Assembly (NCBI GenBank): GCA_004143945.1
Contig: SEHB01000015.1
Coordinates: forward strand, 1 to 35,234
From: Lysobacteraceae bacterium
Lineage (GTDB): Bacteria; Pseudomonadota; Gammaproteobacteria; Xanthomonadales; Rhodanobacteraceae
Length of the DNA stretch: 35,234 nt
Reading direction: 5' to 3'
Made by a program: the position numbers and the translations under genes. Shown here one piece after another: positions 1 through 8,112 of this stretch (the first letter of the stretch is position 1; every line of letters starts with the position of its first letter). The notes beneath the pieces are model-generated. The model had not been told where the DNA came from and searched no databases. It saw only the letters and a program-made list of their open reading frames with translations.

Positions 1-117
1 ACCGGCGTGTTCAACTACGGCTACATCCACCTGACCACGTCGTCCCCGGACGGCTACCCGGCGCAGGTGCTGGAGTACGCCTACAACAGCGCGGGCAACG
101 CGATCACGATCCCGTAA
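1..117 (+). CDS. C-terminal end of an unidentified protein (5' truncated by window edge)
   Basis: Frame 1 is open from the first base to a TAA at 115-117 and gives 38 residues rich in Tyr, Asn, Gly, Thr and Ser, ending in ...NAITIP. Codon use is GC-ending like the neighbours. A perfect terminator hairpin begins 24 bases after the stop, which supports a true gene end. The composition (aromatic, Gly/Asn/Thr-rich, no charged tail) resembles the end of an exported or surface protein, but no family can be recognised from so short a piece. The rest of the gene lies outside the window. Confidence 0.75.
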   Translation, partial: TGVFNYGYIHLTTSSPDGYPAQVLEYAYNSAGNAITIP

Positions 118-140
118 TCGCCCGCAACTGCGACACCTTC

Positions 141-170
141 AAGGCCTCCCTTCGGGGAGGCCTTTTTTTT
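141..170 (+). terminator. Rho-independent terminator
   Basis: A perfect 10-bp stem (AAGGCCTCCC, 141-150, with GGGAGGCCTT, 155-164) closes on a stable TTCG tetraloop and runs into eight T residues (163-170). It sits 24 bases after the stop of the upstream partial gene and is a textbook intrinsic terminator. Confidence 0.95.
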
Positions 171-568
171 GGCCGATGGCGCCTTGCTGGGACGTACTCG
201 TGACCGTTGGGGTCGACCGCCTGATCGAGGGCGACGCGCCCCGAGAAGCACGCAGACCCGATGGTCCGCGCGGTGCCGAACGCGCAGCGAGCCTGTCGCC
301 GGCACAACGCGCCCGAGGCCGGGCCGCCGATTCAGATCATCCGCCCCGTCCACGCCGGTGATGCCCACGTCCTGGCGCAGATCAGCGGCACCTGGCCTGC
401 GCAGGCGCGCCTGCGCCGGATTGCCGGATGTGAGACGTGATTGCCGACCGCGCCCCCGGCTCCGCATGAGCCCTCCCCCAATCTCGTGCAGCGTGTCCGC
501 ACCTTGCGAGGATTTCCGCCACGCCCCGGTCGTTCGCCCATCGCCAGCCATCGCTCGGGAATCCCCTG
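171..568. other. 398-base stretch with no recognisable gene
   Basis: Open frames cross this stretch on both strands, but they run on through the doxX-like gene as shadows and their translations are Arg/Pro/Ala-rich without domain-like patterns. The only structure I notice is an 18-base perfect palindrome at 399-416 (GCGCAGGCG followed by its complement). The promoter of the DoxX-like gene must lie here, but no clear -35/-10 pair is visible. Confidence 0.5.
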
Positions 569-1264
569 ATGACCTTCGTCGAAACGATTGCCGCTCTGCA
601 TTCGTCGATCACCGCCCGTCTCGACGGCGTCGGCCGGAGCCTGCCGCCCCTCGTGTTGCGCCTCGTCATGGGCTGGGAGTTCTGGGAATCGGGCATCGAA
701 AAATTGCGCGGCGAGAACTGGTTCGCCGCCATCCAGGAGCGCTTTCCGTTTCCGTTCGACCTGCTGCCCGCGGGCTTCAGCTGGACCTTGTCGACCTGGA
801 CCGAGCTCGTCGGCGCAGTGCTGCTGTGGATCGGCCTCGGCACCCGCGTCGCGGCGTTCGCGCTGCTGTTCGTCACCTTCGTCGCAACCGCCGCGGTGCA
901 CTGGCCCGACATGGGGACGATGTGGAGCGATCTGCTGCAGGGCTATGCGATCACCGACAAGGGGCACGGAAACTTCAAGTTGCCGCTGCTGTTCGCCGTG
1001 ATGCTGCTGCCGCTGTCGTTCGGTGGTGCCGGCAAGCTGAGCCTCGACCATCTCGTCGCGCGTTGCGTGCGGATTCCGACACAGGGGAGTGGAATCGACG
1101 ATGCCGCAGCCTGGGCGCTCGCCTGCGCCGTGCTCGCCCTGCCATTCCTGATGCTGCTGCCGATGGTGGGCGCGGTCTTGCTGTCGCTCGCCGGTGGCCT
1201 CGCCGCCTTCGCCTGGCACCAGGCACGCACTGTTCGTGCGAACGCCGGGATCTTCGAGCACTGA
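569..1264 (+). CDS. DoxX family integral membrane protein
   Basis: 231 residues with four or more hydrophobic segments, roughly residues 25-45, 75-110, 140-160 and 180-215. The N-terminal segment carries the DoxX-like pattern [16 protein letters not shown], in which a helix ends with a Gly/Trp-rich stretch before a Lys. Next come an amphipathic loop with Phe-Pro repeats and a helix containing [15 protein letters not shown], typical of DoxX/SURF4-like proteins. DoxX proteins are small inner-membrane proteins linked to redox or thiol stress in some bacteria; the exact role here cannot be told. The ATG at 569 has only a weak Shine-Dalgarno (TCGGGAA). The gene ends 43 bases before rnt on the same strand, but rnt seems to have its own promoter. 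Family assignment is fairly sure, function unknown. Confidence 0.8.
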   Translation: MTFVETIAALHSSITARLDGVGRSLPPLVLRLVMGWEFWESGIEKLRGENWFAAIQERFPFPFDLLPAGFSWTLSTWTELVGAVLLWIGLGTRVAAFALLFVTFVATAAVHWPDMGTMWSDLLQGYAITDKGHGNFKLPLLFAVMLLPLSFGGAGKLSLDHLVARCVRIPTQGSGIDDAAAWALACAVLALPFLMLLPMVGAVLLSLAGGLAAFAWHQARTVRANAGIFEH

Positions 1265-1292
1265 GCACGCGGCACTGCGCGGCGCGGCAGCT

Positions 1293-1301
1293 TGCTATGC
1301 T
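1293..1301 (+). promoter_or_regulatory. Candidate extended -10 promoter of rnt (leaderless)
   Basis: TGC followed by TATGCT (1296-1301) forms an extended -10 element. The rnt ATG begins only 6 bases after the hexamer, so initiation would fall at or next to the A of the start codon. No Shine-Dalgarno precedes the ATG, which fits a leaderless mRNA. No good -35 is visible. Confidence 0.45.
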
Positions 1302-1307
1302 CCCTCG

Positions 1308-1958
1308 ATGAACATCTCCGCTTCCGCCACCCGCATGGCGCACCGCTTCCGCGGCTTCCTGCCCGTCGTCATCGACGTCGAGACCGGCGGCTTCGATTGC
1401 GAGCGCCATGCGCTGCTCGAGATCGCGGCGGTGTGCGTGCGCATGGACGAAGAAGGCTTCGTGCATCCCGAGCCCGTGGTGTCGACGCATGTCGATGCGT
1501 TCGAAGGGAGCGAGCTCGATCCCCGCTCGCTCGAAATCACCGGCATCGACCCGGGCCATCCGCTGCGCGGCGCGCTGCCCGAGAGGGAAGCGCTCGACCT
1601 CGTGTTCCGCCCGGTGCGCGCCGCGATGCGCGCGAGCGATTGCCAGCGCGCGATCCTCGTCGGCCACAACGCATCGTTCGACCTCGGTTTCCTGAATGCC
1701 GCGATCCGGCGCACGGCGCACAAGCGCAGTCCGTTCCACCCGTTCAGCTGTTTCGACACGGTCACGCTCGCGGGACTCGCCTACGGCCAGACCGTGCTCA
1801 GCCGTGCCGTCGAAGCGTCCGGCCGCGCGTGGGATGCGCGCGAAGCGCATTCGGCGGTCTACGATGCGGAACGCACCGCGGACCTGTTCTGCAGGATCGT
1901 CAATCGCTGGCGCGAGATGGAGCTCGCATGGCGACAGCAGCATCCTGAATATCCCTAA
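1308..1958 (+). CDS. rnt: Ribonuclease T
   Basis: 216 residues, matching RNase T (about 215 in Escherichia coli). RNase T is a DEDDh 3'-5' exoribonuclease that trims the CCA end of tRNA and matures the 3' ends of 5S, 23S and small stable RNAs. All active-site elements are visible: D23 and E25 in VIDVETGG (Exo I), H120-N121 and D125 in [11 protein letters not shown] (Exo II), and H181 and D186 in [13 protein letters not shown] (Exo III, DEDDh type). The frame is open upstream to 1194, but the family N-terminus matches the ATG at 1308, just before [16 protein letters not shown]. It follows the DoxX-like gene and precedes the zinc-ribbon gene on the same strand. Confidence 0.95.
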   Translation: MNISASATRMAHRFRGFLPVVIDVETGGFDCERHALLEIAAVCVRMDEEGFVHPEPVVSTHVDAFEGSELDPRSLEITGIDPGHPLRGALPEREALDLVFRPVRAAMRASDCQRAILVGHNASFDLGFLNAAIRRTAHKRSPFHPFSCFDTVTLAGLAYGQTVLSRAVEASGRAWDAREAHSAVYDAERTADLFCRIVNRWREMELAWRQQHPEYP

Positions 1959-2153
1959 GGCGTGTCGCGGCGAGTACGGCGCCCCCGCACGTGCAGGAGC
2001 CCACCCTGTGGACGATGCGCGCAGGAAACCGGCCGGGCGCGCGATTTCGGATTGCCGCGAATTCCGCACACGGTGCGCTCCTACGCGATCTGTCGGAACC
2101 TCGCGCCGCGGACAGGGCTTGATCGCGCGCGGAAGCAGGCGCATCTTGGCTGC

Positions 2154-2438
2154 GTGCCGATCCACGAATACGCCCCGCTCCAGCCCCCCGGCTGCTCGCT
2201 CTGCTGTTACGGCTTCGATCGCCTGCAGCCCGTGGGCGAACCTGCGCTCGCGCATTGCCCCGCATGCGGGACGGCGCTGCGGCGAGTCCCCTCGCCTCCC
2301 CAGGTCGTGCGCGGGGGTGCCCATCGCCTGCAGGAATCCCACCTCGCACGGCATGGGTTCACGCAGTACCGACGCACCGGCAAGGGCCACTACGAGAAGA
2401 CCGTCGGAGAAGGTCCGGACACGCTCGGCGACGACTGA
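2154..2438 (+). CDS. FmdB-like small zinc-ribbon protein
   Basis: 94 residues from a GTG start. The N-terminus PIHEYAPLQPPGCSLC resembles the FmdB/zinc-ribbon family opening (PIYEYxCxxCG), and a second Cys pair follows in HCPACGTALRR. The cysteines are therefore spaced as a zinc ribbon: C-x2-C or C-x3-C near residues 14-17, and C-x2-C near 40-43. FmdB-type proteins are small, widely distributed and largely uncharacterised; the name comes from a putative regulator of formamidase. The basic, charged C-terminus ends in GEGPDTLGDD. The frame is open upstream to 1962, but the upstream part is Arg/Pro-rich and non-domain-like, so I prefer the GTG at 2154. The stop abuts an inverted repeat and the pstS promoter. 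Confidence 0.7.
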   Translation: MPIHEYAPLQPPGCSLCCYGFDRLQPVGEPALAHCPACGTALRRVPSPPQVVRGGAHRLQESHLARHGFTQYRRTGKGHYEKTVGEGPDTLGDD

Positions 2439-2458
2439 CCGTCATCTTCCGTGACGGT
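2438..2458. promoter_or_regulatory. Inverted repeat upstream of pstS
   Basis: ACCGTCA (2438-2444) and TGACGGT (2452-2458) form a perfect 7-bp inverted repeat with a 7-base spacer, starting at the last base of the preceding stop codon. It lies about 80 bases upstream of the Pho-box array. It could be a secondary regulator site or a weak hairpin; there is no T-run. Confidence 0.4.
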
Positions 2459-2535
2459 GATCTTGCACGAGCTTCATGTCGCAAGCCGTTGATTGGCTGG
2501 ACTCCCACCGCCGCGTGCAGTTGCGATTCCAGCCG

Positions 2536-2591
2536 CTGAAACATCAGTGAAACAAAACCCTCATCGTACTGAAACGTCGCGGGCCTAAAAA
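2536..2591 (+). promoter_or_regulatory. Candidate Pho box array and PhoB-type promoter of pstS
   Basis: Seven-base units recur at exactly 11-base intervals: CTGAAAC (2536-2542), GTGAAAC (2547-2553), CCCTCAT (2558-2564) and CTGAAAC (2569-2575), separated by 4-base spacers. Known Pho boxes consist of CTGTCAT-like 7-mers plus 4-base spacers, which gives this same 11-base phase. A TAAAAA hexamer (2586-2591) lies 10 bases after the last unit, the spacing expected for a PhoB-activated promoter in which the box replaces the -35. The GTG of pstS follows 51 bases later. Phosphate-starvation induction by PhoB is inferred; phoB is not in the window. Confidence 0.7.
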
Positions 2592-2642
2592 GCGCGCAGC
2601 CGGCAGCGTGCCGTGCCCGCCTTTCCAGTCGAGGAGTCCCGC

Positions 2643-3665
2643 GTGTACAACCCGATCAAGTGCCGCATCGCTGCCGCCGGCCTCGCCATGGTGCTCGGCG
2701 CCGCCTCCGCGCAGGCCGCCGACATCACCGGCGCCGGCGCGACCTTCATTTATCCGATCCTCGCCAAGTGGTCCGACAGTTACCACAACGCGACCGGAAC
2801 CAAGATCAATTACCAGTCGATCGGTTCCGGCGGCGGCATCGCGCAGATCAAGGCCGGTACCGTCGTGTTCGGCTCGTCCGACAAGCCGCTCGGTTCGGAG
2901 GAACTCGCGGACGCCGGCCTCGCGCAGTTTCCTTCGGTGATCGGCGGCGTGGTGCCGGTGGTCAATCTCGAGGGCGTCGACGGCGGAAAGATCCGCTTCA
3001 CCGGCCCGCTGCTCGCCGACATCTACCAGGGCAAGATCAAGAAGTGGAACGACCCCGCGATCGCGCAGGTCAATCCGGGCGTGACGCTCGGCGATCGCGC
3101 GATCACCGTCGTGCACCGTTCGGACGGCTCGGGCACGACGTTCAACTTCGTCAACTACCTCTCCAAGGTCTCGCCGGAATGGAAGGCGAACGTCGGCGAA
3201 GGCACCTCGGTCTCGTGGCCGACCGGCGTCGGCGGCAAGGGCAACGAAGGCGTCGCCGCCTACGTGAAGCAGATCAAGGGCTCGATCGGCTACGTCGAAC
3301 TCGCGTACGCGCTGCAGAACGGCATGAGCTACGCCTCGATGCAGAACGCCGCGGGCCAGTTCGTGCAGCCGAGCCTCGAGAGCTTCCAGGCCGCCGCTGC
3401 GAATGCGGATTGGAAGAACGCGAAGGACTTCGAACTGATCATCACCAATGCGCCGGGCGAGAATGCATGGCCGATCACCGCGACGAACTTCATCCTCGTC
3501 TACAAGCAGCCCAAGGACAGCGTGCGCACGAAGTCGGCGCTCGATTTCTTCAAGTGGGCCTACGACAACGGCGGCGACCAGGCGCGCGAGCTGCACTACG
3601 TGCCGCTGCCCAAGACGCTGACCGACCAGATCCAGGCCTACTGGACCGCGGAGATCGAGCTCTGA
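2643..3665 (+). CDS. pstS: Phosphate ABC transporter, periplasmic phosphate-binding protein PstS
   Basis: 340 residues. PstS captures inorganic phosphate in the periplasm and delivers it to PstCA. A signal peptide is clear: basic residues at K6 and R8, a hydrophobic core, and a probable cleavage after AQA at residue 25. The mature protein opens with ADITGAGATFIYPILAKW, the PstS hallmark. Phosphate-contacting elements include YQSIGSGGGI, FGSSDKPL and HRSDGSGTTFNF. The start is the GTG at 2643, because GAGGAG (2631-2636) lies 6 bases upstream and the signal peptide begins there; the open frame extends to 2613. It is the first gene of the pst operon, 160 bases from pstC with a strong hairpin between, which may let it accumulate more mRNA than the downstream genes. 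Confidence 0.97.
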   Translation: MYNPIKCRIAAAGLAMVLGAASAQAADITGAGATFIYPILAKWSDSYHNATGTKINYQSIGSGGGIAQIKAGTVVFGSSDKPLGSEELADAGLAQFPSVIGGVVPVVNLEGVDGGKIRFTGPLLADIYQGKIKKWNDPAIAQVNPGVTLGDRAITVVHRSDGSGTTFNFVNYLSKVSPEWKANVGEGTSVSWPTGVGGKGNEGVAAYVKQIKGSIGYVELAYALQNGMSYASMQNAAGQFVQPSLESFQAAAANADWKNAKDFELIITNAPGENAWPITATNFILVYKQPKDSVRTKSALDFFKWAYDNGGDQARELHYVPLPKTLTDQIQAYWTAEIEL

Positions 3666-3718
3666 GCACGCGCGACCGCGCCGCGCTCCACGCAGGCGGC
3701 GCGTAGCGAAGCGGACCC

Positions 3719-3753
3719 GTCCTCGCGCGCGGCGAATCGCGGCGCGCGAGGAC
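3719..3753 (+). other. Strong GC-rich stem-loop between pstS and pstC
   Basis: GTCCTCGCGCGC (3719-3730) pairs perfectly with GCGCGCGAGGAC (3742-3753) around an 11-base loop. There is no T-run, so it is not a classical terminator. Such a hairpin after the binding-protein gene of an ABC operon commonly protects the upstream mRNA from 3' decay or attenuates read-through, giving excess binding protein. That role is inferred here. Confidence 0.7.
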
Positions 3754-3825
3754 GATCCCGGACCGATCGCGGCGATCCGTCGACGCACGCGGGAACGGCC
3801 CATCCTCTCCTCCGGAACCGAACCG

Positions 3826-4821
3826 ATGGCGCAGGCCAGCGCAATCCAGGCGATCGACCCCGCAGCGCATCAGGCCGGTGAACGCCGCAACCTGCGCGAC
3901 GCACGCGCGGACCGCGCGTTCCACTGGCTCGTCGCGAGCGCGGGCATGTTCGTGCTGCTCGCGCTGGGCGGCGCGGCCCTGTCGATGCTCTGGGGCGGAC
4001 GCGAGGCGTTCTCCGAATTCGGGCTCGGCTTCCTGTTCTCGACCGAATGGGACGCGGTCAACCGGAACTTCGGCGCACTCGTGCCGATCTACGGCACGCT
4101 CGTCACCGCACTGATCGCGATGCTGATCGCGGTGCCGGTCAGTTTCGGCATCGCGCTGTTCCTGACCGAAGTCGCTCCGGCGTGGCTGCGCGGCCCGGTC
4201 GGCGCCGCGATCGAATTGCTCGCCGGAATCCCGTCGATCATCTACGGCATGTGGGGCCTGTTCGTGTTCGTGCCGATCATGGGCGAATACGTGACGCCGT
4301 GGCTCAACGACCACCTCGGCGAGTGGCCGCTCGTCGGCGCGCTGTTCACCGGCCCGCCGCTCGGCATCGGCATGCTGACCGCGGGCATCGTGCTCGCGAT
4401 CATGGTGATTCCGTTCGTGTCGTCGGTCATGCGCGAGGTGTTCCTCACGGTCCCCACGCGTCTCAAGGAATCGGCCTACGCGCTGGGTTCCACCACCTGG
4501 GAGGTGGTCTGGAACATCGTGCTGCCCTACACGCGCTCCGCGGTGATCGGCGGCATCTTCCTCGGACTCGGCCGCGCACTCGGCGAGACGATGGCCGTGA
4601 CCTTCGTGCTCGGCAACGCGCACCGCCTCTCGGCCTCGCTGCTCGAGCCGGGCAATTCGATCGCGGCGACGATCGCGAACGAATTCACCGAAGCCGACTC
4701 GGACCTCTACAGGTCCTCGCTGATCGCGCTCGGCTTCCTGCTGTTCGTCGTCACGTTCTTCGTGCTGGCCGCGGCCAAGCTCATGCTGCGTCGCCTCTCG
4801 CGCCAGGAGGGCAAGCGATGA
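3826..4821 (+). CDS. pstC: Phosphate ABC transporter permease PstC
   Basis: 331 residues, inner membrane. PstC pairs with PstA to form the phosphate channel of the Pst transporter. Six or so hydrophobic helices are visible after a polar N-terminus of about 40 residues (first near residues 40-62, then 90-118, 128-155, 180-210, 245-265 and 300-320). The permease EAA-type loop reads ESAYALGSTTWEVVWNIVLP and is followed by GLGRALGETMAVTFVLGN, the family signature. The ATG at 3826 lacks a strong Shine-Dalgarno. Its stop overlaps the pstA start as ATGA (4818-4821), so the two permeases are translationally coupled. Confidence 0.96.
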   Translation: MAQASAIQAIDPAAHQAGERRNLRDARADRAFHWLVASAGMFVLLALGGAALSMLWGGREAFSEFGLGFLFSTEWDAVNRNFGALVPIYGTLVTALIAMLIAVPVSFGIALFLTEVAPAWLRGPVGAAIELLAGIPSIIYGMWGLFVFVPIMGEYVTPWLNDHLGEWPLVGALFTGPPLGIGMLTAGIVLAIMVIPFVSSVMREVFLTVPTRLKESAYALGSTTWEVVWNIVLPYTRSAVIGGIFLGLGRALGETMAVTFVLGNAHRLSASLLEPGNSIAATIANEFTEADSDLYRSSLIALGFLLFVVTFFVLAAAKLMLRRLSRQEGKR

Positions 4822-5678
4822 GCCGCGCATCCGAGCGCCTGTACCGCAGGCGCAGCCTTGTCAACGGATTCAACATGGTCGCGTCGGGCCTGTGCGCCGC
4901 GTTCGGCCTGTTCTGGCTGGTGTGGATCCTCTGGACGACGCTGCGCACCGGCCTCTCCGCGATCAGCCTCGACCTGTTCACGAAAATGACGCCGCCGCCG
5001 GGTTCCGAGGGCGGCCTCGCGAACGCACTGTTCGGAAGCTTGCTCATGAGCACGGCCGCGATCCTGATCGGCACGCCGATCGGCGTCGCAGCGGGAACCT
5101 GGCTCGCCGAATACGCGCGCAAGCGACCGCTCGGAGAGGCCGTGCGCTTCGTCAACGACATCCTGCTGTCGGCACCGTCGATCGTGCTGGGCCTGTTCGT
5201 CTACACGCTGGTCGTCGCCCAGGTCGGGCATTTTTCCGGATGGGCCGGCGCGCTCGCGCTCGCGCTGATCGTGCTGCCGGTGGTCGTGCGCACCACCGAC
5301 GAGATGCTGCAGCTCGTGCCCGGCACGATGCGCGAAGCCGCGCTGTCACTCGGCATCCCCCAGTGGAAGGTCACGTTGCAGGTGCTCTACCGCTCTGCCC
5401 TGCCCGGCATCGTCACCGGCATCCTGCTCGCGCTCGCGCGCATCAGCGGCGAAACCGCGCCGCTGCTGTTCACCGCGCTCAACAACCAGTACTGGACCCA
5501 CGACATGAATGCGCCGATGGCGAGCGTGCCGGTCGTGATCTTCCAGTACGCGATGAGTCCGTACGAATCCTGGCATGCGCTGGCCTGGGCCGGCGCGTTC
5601 GTGGTCACGATCTTCGTCCTGCTGCTCAGCCTGCTCTCGCGCGCGATCCTCCTGCGCAACAAGGTGACCCATGATTGA
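4818..5678 (+). CDS. pstA: Phosphate ABC transporter permease PstA
   Basis: 286 residues, inner membrane partner of PstC. Hydrophobic helices lie near residues 18-40, 72-95, 112-140, 145-165, 195-220 and 255-278. The EAA-type cytoplasmic loop reads [18 protein letters not shown] and precedes [15 protein letters not shown], the PstA signature. The frame is open upstream to 4047, but that part is a shadow of pstC. The ATG at 4818 overlaps the pstC stop by 4 bases and has AGGAGGGCAAGCG just upstream, which supplies a Shine-Dalgarno. The 3' end overlaps pstB by 8 bases. Confidence 0.96.
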   Translation: MSRASERLYRRRSLVNGFNMVASGLCAAFGLFWLVWILWTTLRTGLSAISLDLFTKMTPPPGSEGGLANALFGSLLMSTAAILIGTPIGVAAGTWLAEYARKRPLGEAVRFVNDILLSAPSIVLGLFVYTLVVAQVGHFSGWAGALALALIVLPVVVRTTDEMLQLVPGTMREAALSLGIPQWKVTLQVLYRSALPGIVTGILLALARISGETAPLLFTALNNQYWTHDMNAPMASVPVVIFQYAMSPYESWHALAWAGAFVVTIFVLLLSLLSRAILLRNKVTHD

Positions 5679-6492
5679 CGCTCCCGCCCGGATCTCCGTC
5701 GCCCCCGCCGCGACGACGGATGCGCGCCCGCAGGCCCAGCGGCCGAAGATGGCGGCGCGCGGCCTCGACTTCCACTACGACGGCTTCCGTGCGCTCAAGG
5801 ACGTCAGCCTCGATGTCGCCGAGAAGCGCGTGACCGCGCTGATCGGCCCGTCGGGTTGCGGCAAGTCGACCCTGCTGCGCGTGTTCAACCGCATCTACTC
5901 GATCTACCCGGGGCAGCACGCGAGCGGCGCGGTGCTGCTCGACGGCGAGAACATCCTCGACCCGAAGTACCCGCTCAACCGCCTGCGCTCGAAGGTCGGC
6001 ATGGTGTTCCAAAAGCCGGTGCCGTTCCCGATGTCGATCTACGACAACATCGCCTACGGCATCCGCCACCACGAGAAGCTGTCGAAGGCCGAGATGGACG
6101 TGCGCGTGGAACTGGCACTCGTGCAGGGCGCGCTCTGGGGCGAGGTCAAGGACAAGCTGCGGCAGAGCGCGCTCGGGCTCTCCGGCGGCCAGCAGCAGCG
6201 CCTGTGCATCGCGCGCGCGATCGCGCTGCGCCCGGAGGTGATCCTGCTCGACGAACCGACGTCCGCGCTGGACCCGATCGCGACCGGCAAGATCGAGCAG
6301 CTGATCTCCGAGCTGAAGGCGCATTTCACGATCGCGATCGTCACCCACAACATGCAGCAGGCTGCACGCTGCTCGGACTTCACCGCATTCATGTACCTCG
6401 GGGAGCTGGTCGAGTTCGGTGAAACCGAACGCCTCTTCACCAAGCCGGAGAAGAAGCAGACCGAGGACTACATCACCGGCCGGTTCGGCTGA
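5671..6492 (+). CDS. pstB: Phosphate ABC transporter ATP-binding protein PstB
   Basis: 273 residues. This is the cytoplasmic ATPase that powers phosphate import through PstCA. Walker A is GPSGCGKST at residues 59-67. The Q-loop ([11 protein letters not shown]), ABC signature (LSGGQQQR), Walker B with catalytic Glu (ILLDEP) and the His switch (THNMQQA) follow in order. The [16 protein letters not shown] stretch is typical of PstB rather than other ABC ATPases. The N-terminus carries about 28 Ala/Pro-rich residues before the conserved core, a little longer than the Escherichia coli protein (257 residues). It overlaps pstA by 8 bases and precedes phoU by 35 bases. Confidence 0.97.
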   Translation: MIDAPARISVAPAATTDARPQAQRPKMAARGLDFHYDGFRALKDVSLDVAEKRVTALIGPSGCGKSTLLRVFNRIYSIYPGQHASGAVLLDGENILDPKYPLNRLRSKVGMVFQKPVPFPMSIYDNIAYGIRHHEKLSKAEMDVRVELALVQGALWGEVKDKLRQSALGLSGGQQQRLCIARAIALRPEVILLDEPTSALDPIATGKIEQLISELKAHFTIAIVTHNMQQAARCSDFTAFMYLGELVEFGETERLFTKPEKKQTEDYITGRFG

Positions 6493-6527
6493 GCCGATCC
6501 CTGCCCGCCAACCCACCAGGTCACGCC

Positions 6528-7259
6528 ATGCCGAATGCCCCGCACACCAGCGAACACATCGTGAAAGGCTACGACGAGGAGCTCGATCGCCTGACCGGCG
6601 AGATCCAGCGCATGGGCGAGCTCGCGATGGCCCAGCTCGAGTCCGCGATCGACGCGATCATGCGTCGCGACAGCGAGGCCGCGCTCGACGTGGTCGGCGC
6701 CGATGCGACGATCGATGCCCTCGAGGAGGAAGTCAGTCACGACGTGATGCGGCTGCTCGCACTGCGCCAGCCGATGGCGCGCGACCTGCGCGAAGTCATG
6801 GCCGCGCTGCGCATCGCGGCCGCCGTCGAACGCATCGGCGACTACGCGGCCAACGTGGCCAAGCGCTCGCTGGTCCTCAATCAGTCCGCGCCGATCCGGC
6901 TCACGCACGCGCTGCCGCGCCTGGCACGCCTCGCGCAGGCGCTGGTGCAGGACGTGCTCGCGGCCTACGCGACGCGCGACGATGCTCGCGCACTCGCCGC
7001 CTGGGCGCGCGACGAGGAACTGGATGCGCAATACACGGGACTCTTCCGCGAGCTCCTGACCTACATGATGGAAGACCCGCGCACGATCACGCCGTGCACG
7101 CACCTCCTGTTCATGGCCAAGAACCTCGAGCGCATCGGCGACCACGCGACGAACATCGCCGAGAACGTCTATTTCCTCGTCCATGGCACGCCGATCGCCG
7201 GCACGCGGCGCAAGGGCGATGCGTCGGTGTCGATCGCCGAAGTCGACGATCCGCGCTGA
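6528..7259 (+). CDS. phoU: Phosphate signalling protein PhoU
   Basis: 243 residues of mostly helical sequence. PhoU is a cytoplasmic, metal-binding helical-bundle protein that links the Pst transporter to the PhoR kinase and represses the Pho response when phosphate is plentiful. The two symmetrical metal-binding motifs are present: ERIGDYAANVAK at residues 101-112 and ERIGDHATNIAENV at 201-214, one in each three-helix half. It starts with HTSEHIVKGYDEELDRL, a conserved PhoU opening. It is the last gene of the pst operon and converges on rlmB, with 103 bases between the stops that contain an inverted repeat. Confidence 0.97.
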   Translation: MPNAPHTSEHIVKGYDEELDRLTGEIQRMGELAMAQLESAIDAIMRRDSEAALDVVGADATIDALEEEVSHDVMRLLALRQPMARDLREVMAALRIAAAVERIGDYAANVAKRSLVLNQSAPIRLTHALPRLARLAQALVQDVLAAYATRDDARALAAWARDEELDAQYTGLFRELLTYMMEDPRTITPCTHLLFMAKNLERIGDHATNIAENVYFLVHGTPIAGTRRKGDASVSIAEVDDPR

Positions 7260-7286
7260 GGCCCATCGTCCTTCGCCGCGTCTCGC

Positions 7287-7364
7287 AGGCTGGACGCCCG
7301 AAGGTCGGCCGGCGCTCCGCGATCCATCGAACACGATGCCGGCAGCGCTGCGCGCGTCCAGCCT
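7287..7364. repeat. Long-looped inverted repeat between convergent phoU and rlmB
   Basis: AGGCTGGACGC (7287-7297) and GCGTCCAGCCT (7354-7364) are perfect 11-bp complements separated by 56 bases, and the spacer holds further partial complementarity (GGCCGGCGC versus GCCGGCAGCGC). The right arm overlaps the rlmB stop codon. It may act as a two-way transcription stop or be an intergenic repeat unit; there is no T-run. Confidence 0.55.
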
Positions 7365-8106
7365 ACGAAGCGGCGCGCTGGCGCAGCGCCTCGAACAACG
7401 TGATGCCCGTCGCGACCGACACGTTGAGGCTCTCGACCTCGCCGCGCATCGGGATCCGCGCGAGGAAATCGCAGGATTCACGCGTGAGCCGCCGCAGTCC
7501 TTCGCCTTCGCTGCCGAGCACGAGCGCGATCGGGCCGACCAGGTCCACCGCGTGGATCGTGCGCTCGCTGTCGCCCACCAGGCCGACCAGCCAGACGCCT
7601 TCATCCTTGAGCATCGTCAGCACGCGCGCGAGGTTGGTCGCCGACACGATCGGCACGCGATCTGCCGCACCCGCCGACGCACGCCGCACGGTCGGCGTCA
7701 CGCCGACCGCGCGATCCTTCGGGACGATCACGGCGGTGACGCCCGCAGCTTCGGCGCTGCGCAGGCAGGCGCCGAAGTTGTGCGGATCGGTGACGCCATC
7801 CAGCACGAGCACGAGCGCCTCGCGACCCGCGTTCTCCACGAGCGCCTTGAGTGCCGATTCGGGCAACGCCGGAGGCGCGTTGTAGCGCGCCACCACGCCC
7901 TGGTGGCGAGCCCCGCCGGTCATGCGATCGAGCGCCGCGCGATCGCGCGCGTGCGGCTTGACGCCGAGTTCCCGCGCGCGCTCGCCGAGCTCCTTGACGC
8001 GCGCATTGTGGCTGCCGCTCTCGAGGTAGAGTTCGACGAGGTTGCCGACGTCGTGGGTCAGCGCCGCTTCGACCGCGTGGATGCCGATCAGGAGTTCAGT
8101 GGACAT
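7363..8106 (-). CDS. rlmB: 23S rRNA (guanosine-2'-O-)-methyltransferase RlmB
   Basis: 247 residues. RlmB methylates the 2'-O of G2251 in the P-loop of 23S rRNA using S-adenosylmethionine. A small N-terminal substrate-binding domain (about residues 1-80, GIHAVEAAL at the start) precedes a SPOUT knotted domain. The three SPOUT motifs are visible: VLDGVTDPHNFGACLRSAEA, then LVLGSEGEGLRRL, then the knot IPMRGEVESLNVSVATGI. Length matches the family (243 in Escherichia coli). It lies 99 bases downstream of rnr on the same strand, the rnr-rlmB order found in many gammaproteobacteria, so the two are probably co-transcribed. Confidence 0.96.
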   Translation of the reverse strand: MSTELLIGIHAVEAALTHDVGNLVELYLESGSHNARVKELGERARELGVKPHARDRAALDRMTGGARHQGVVARYNAPPALPESALKALVENAGREALVLVLDGVTDPHNFGACLRSAEAAGVTAVIVPKDRAVGVTPTVRRASAGAADRVPIVSATNLARVLTMLKDEGVWLVGLVGDSERTIHAVDLVGPIALVLGSEGEGLRRLTRESCDFLARIPMRGEVESLNVSVATGITLFEALRQRAAS

Positions 8107-8112
8107 GGGCCG

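Noticed and set aside
399-416. 18-base perfect palindrome in the gene-free stretch after the first terminator
   Set aside because: It is made of GC-alternating bases that form palindromes often in such DNA, and it has no T-run, -35/-10 context or second copy.
81-551. 156-codon minus-strand frame over the first terminator
   Set aside because: It would run through a strong terminator hairpin and the end of the first gene, and its sequence is Arg/Gly-rich without pattern.
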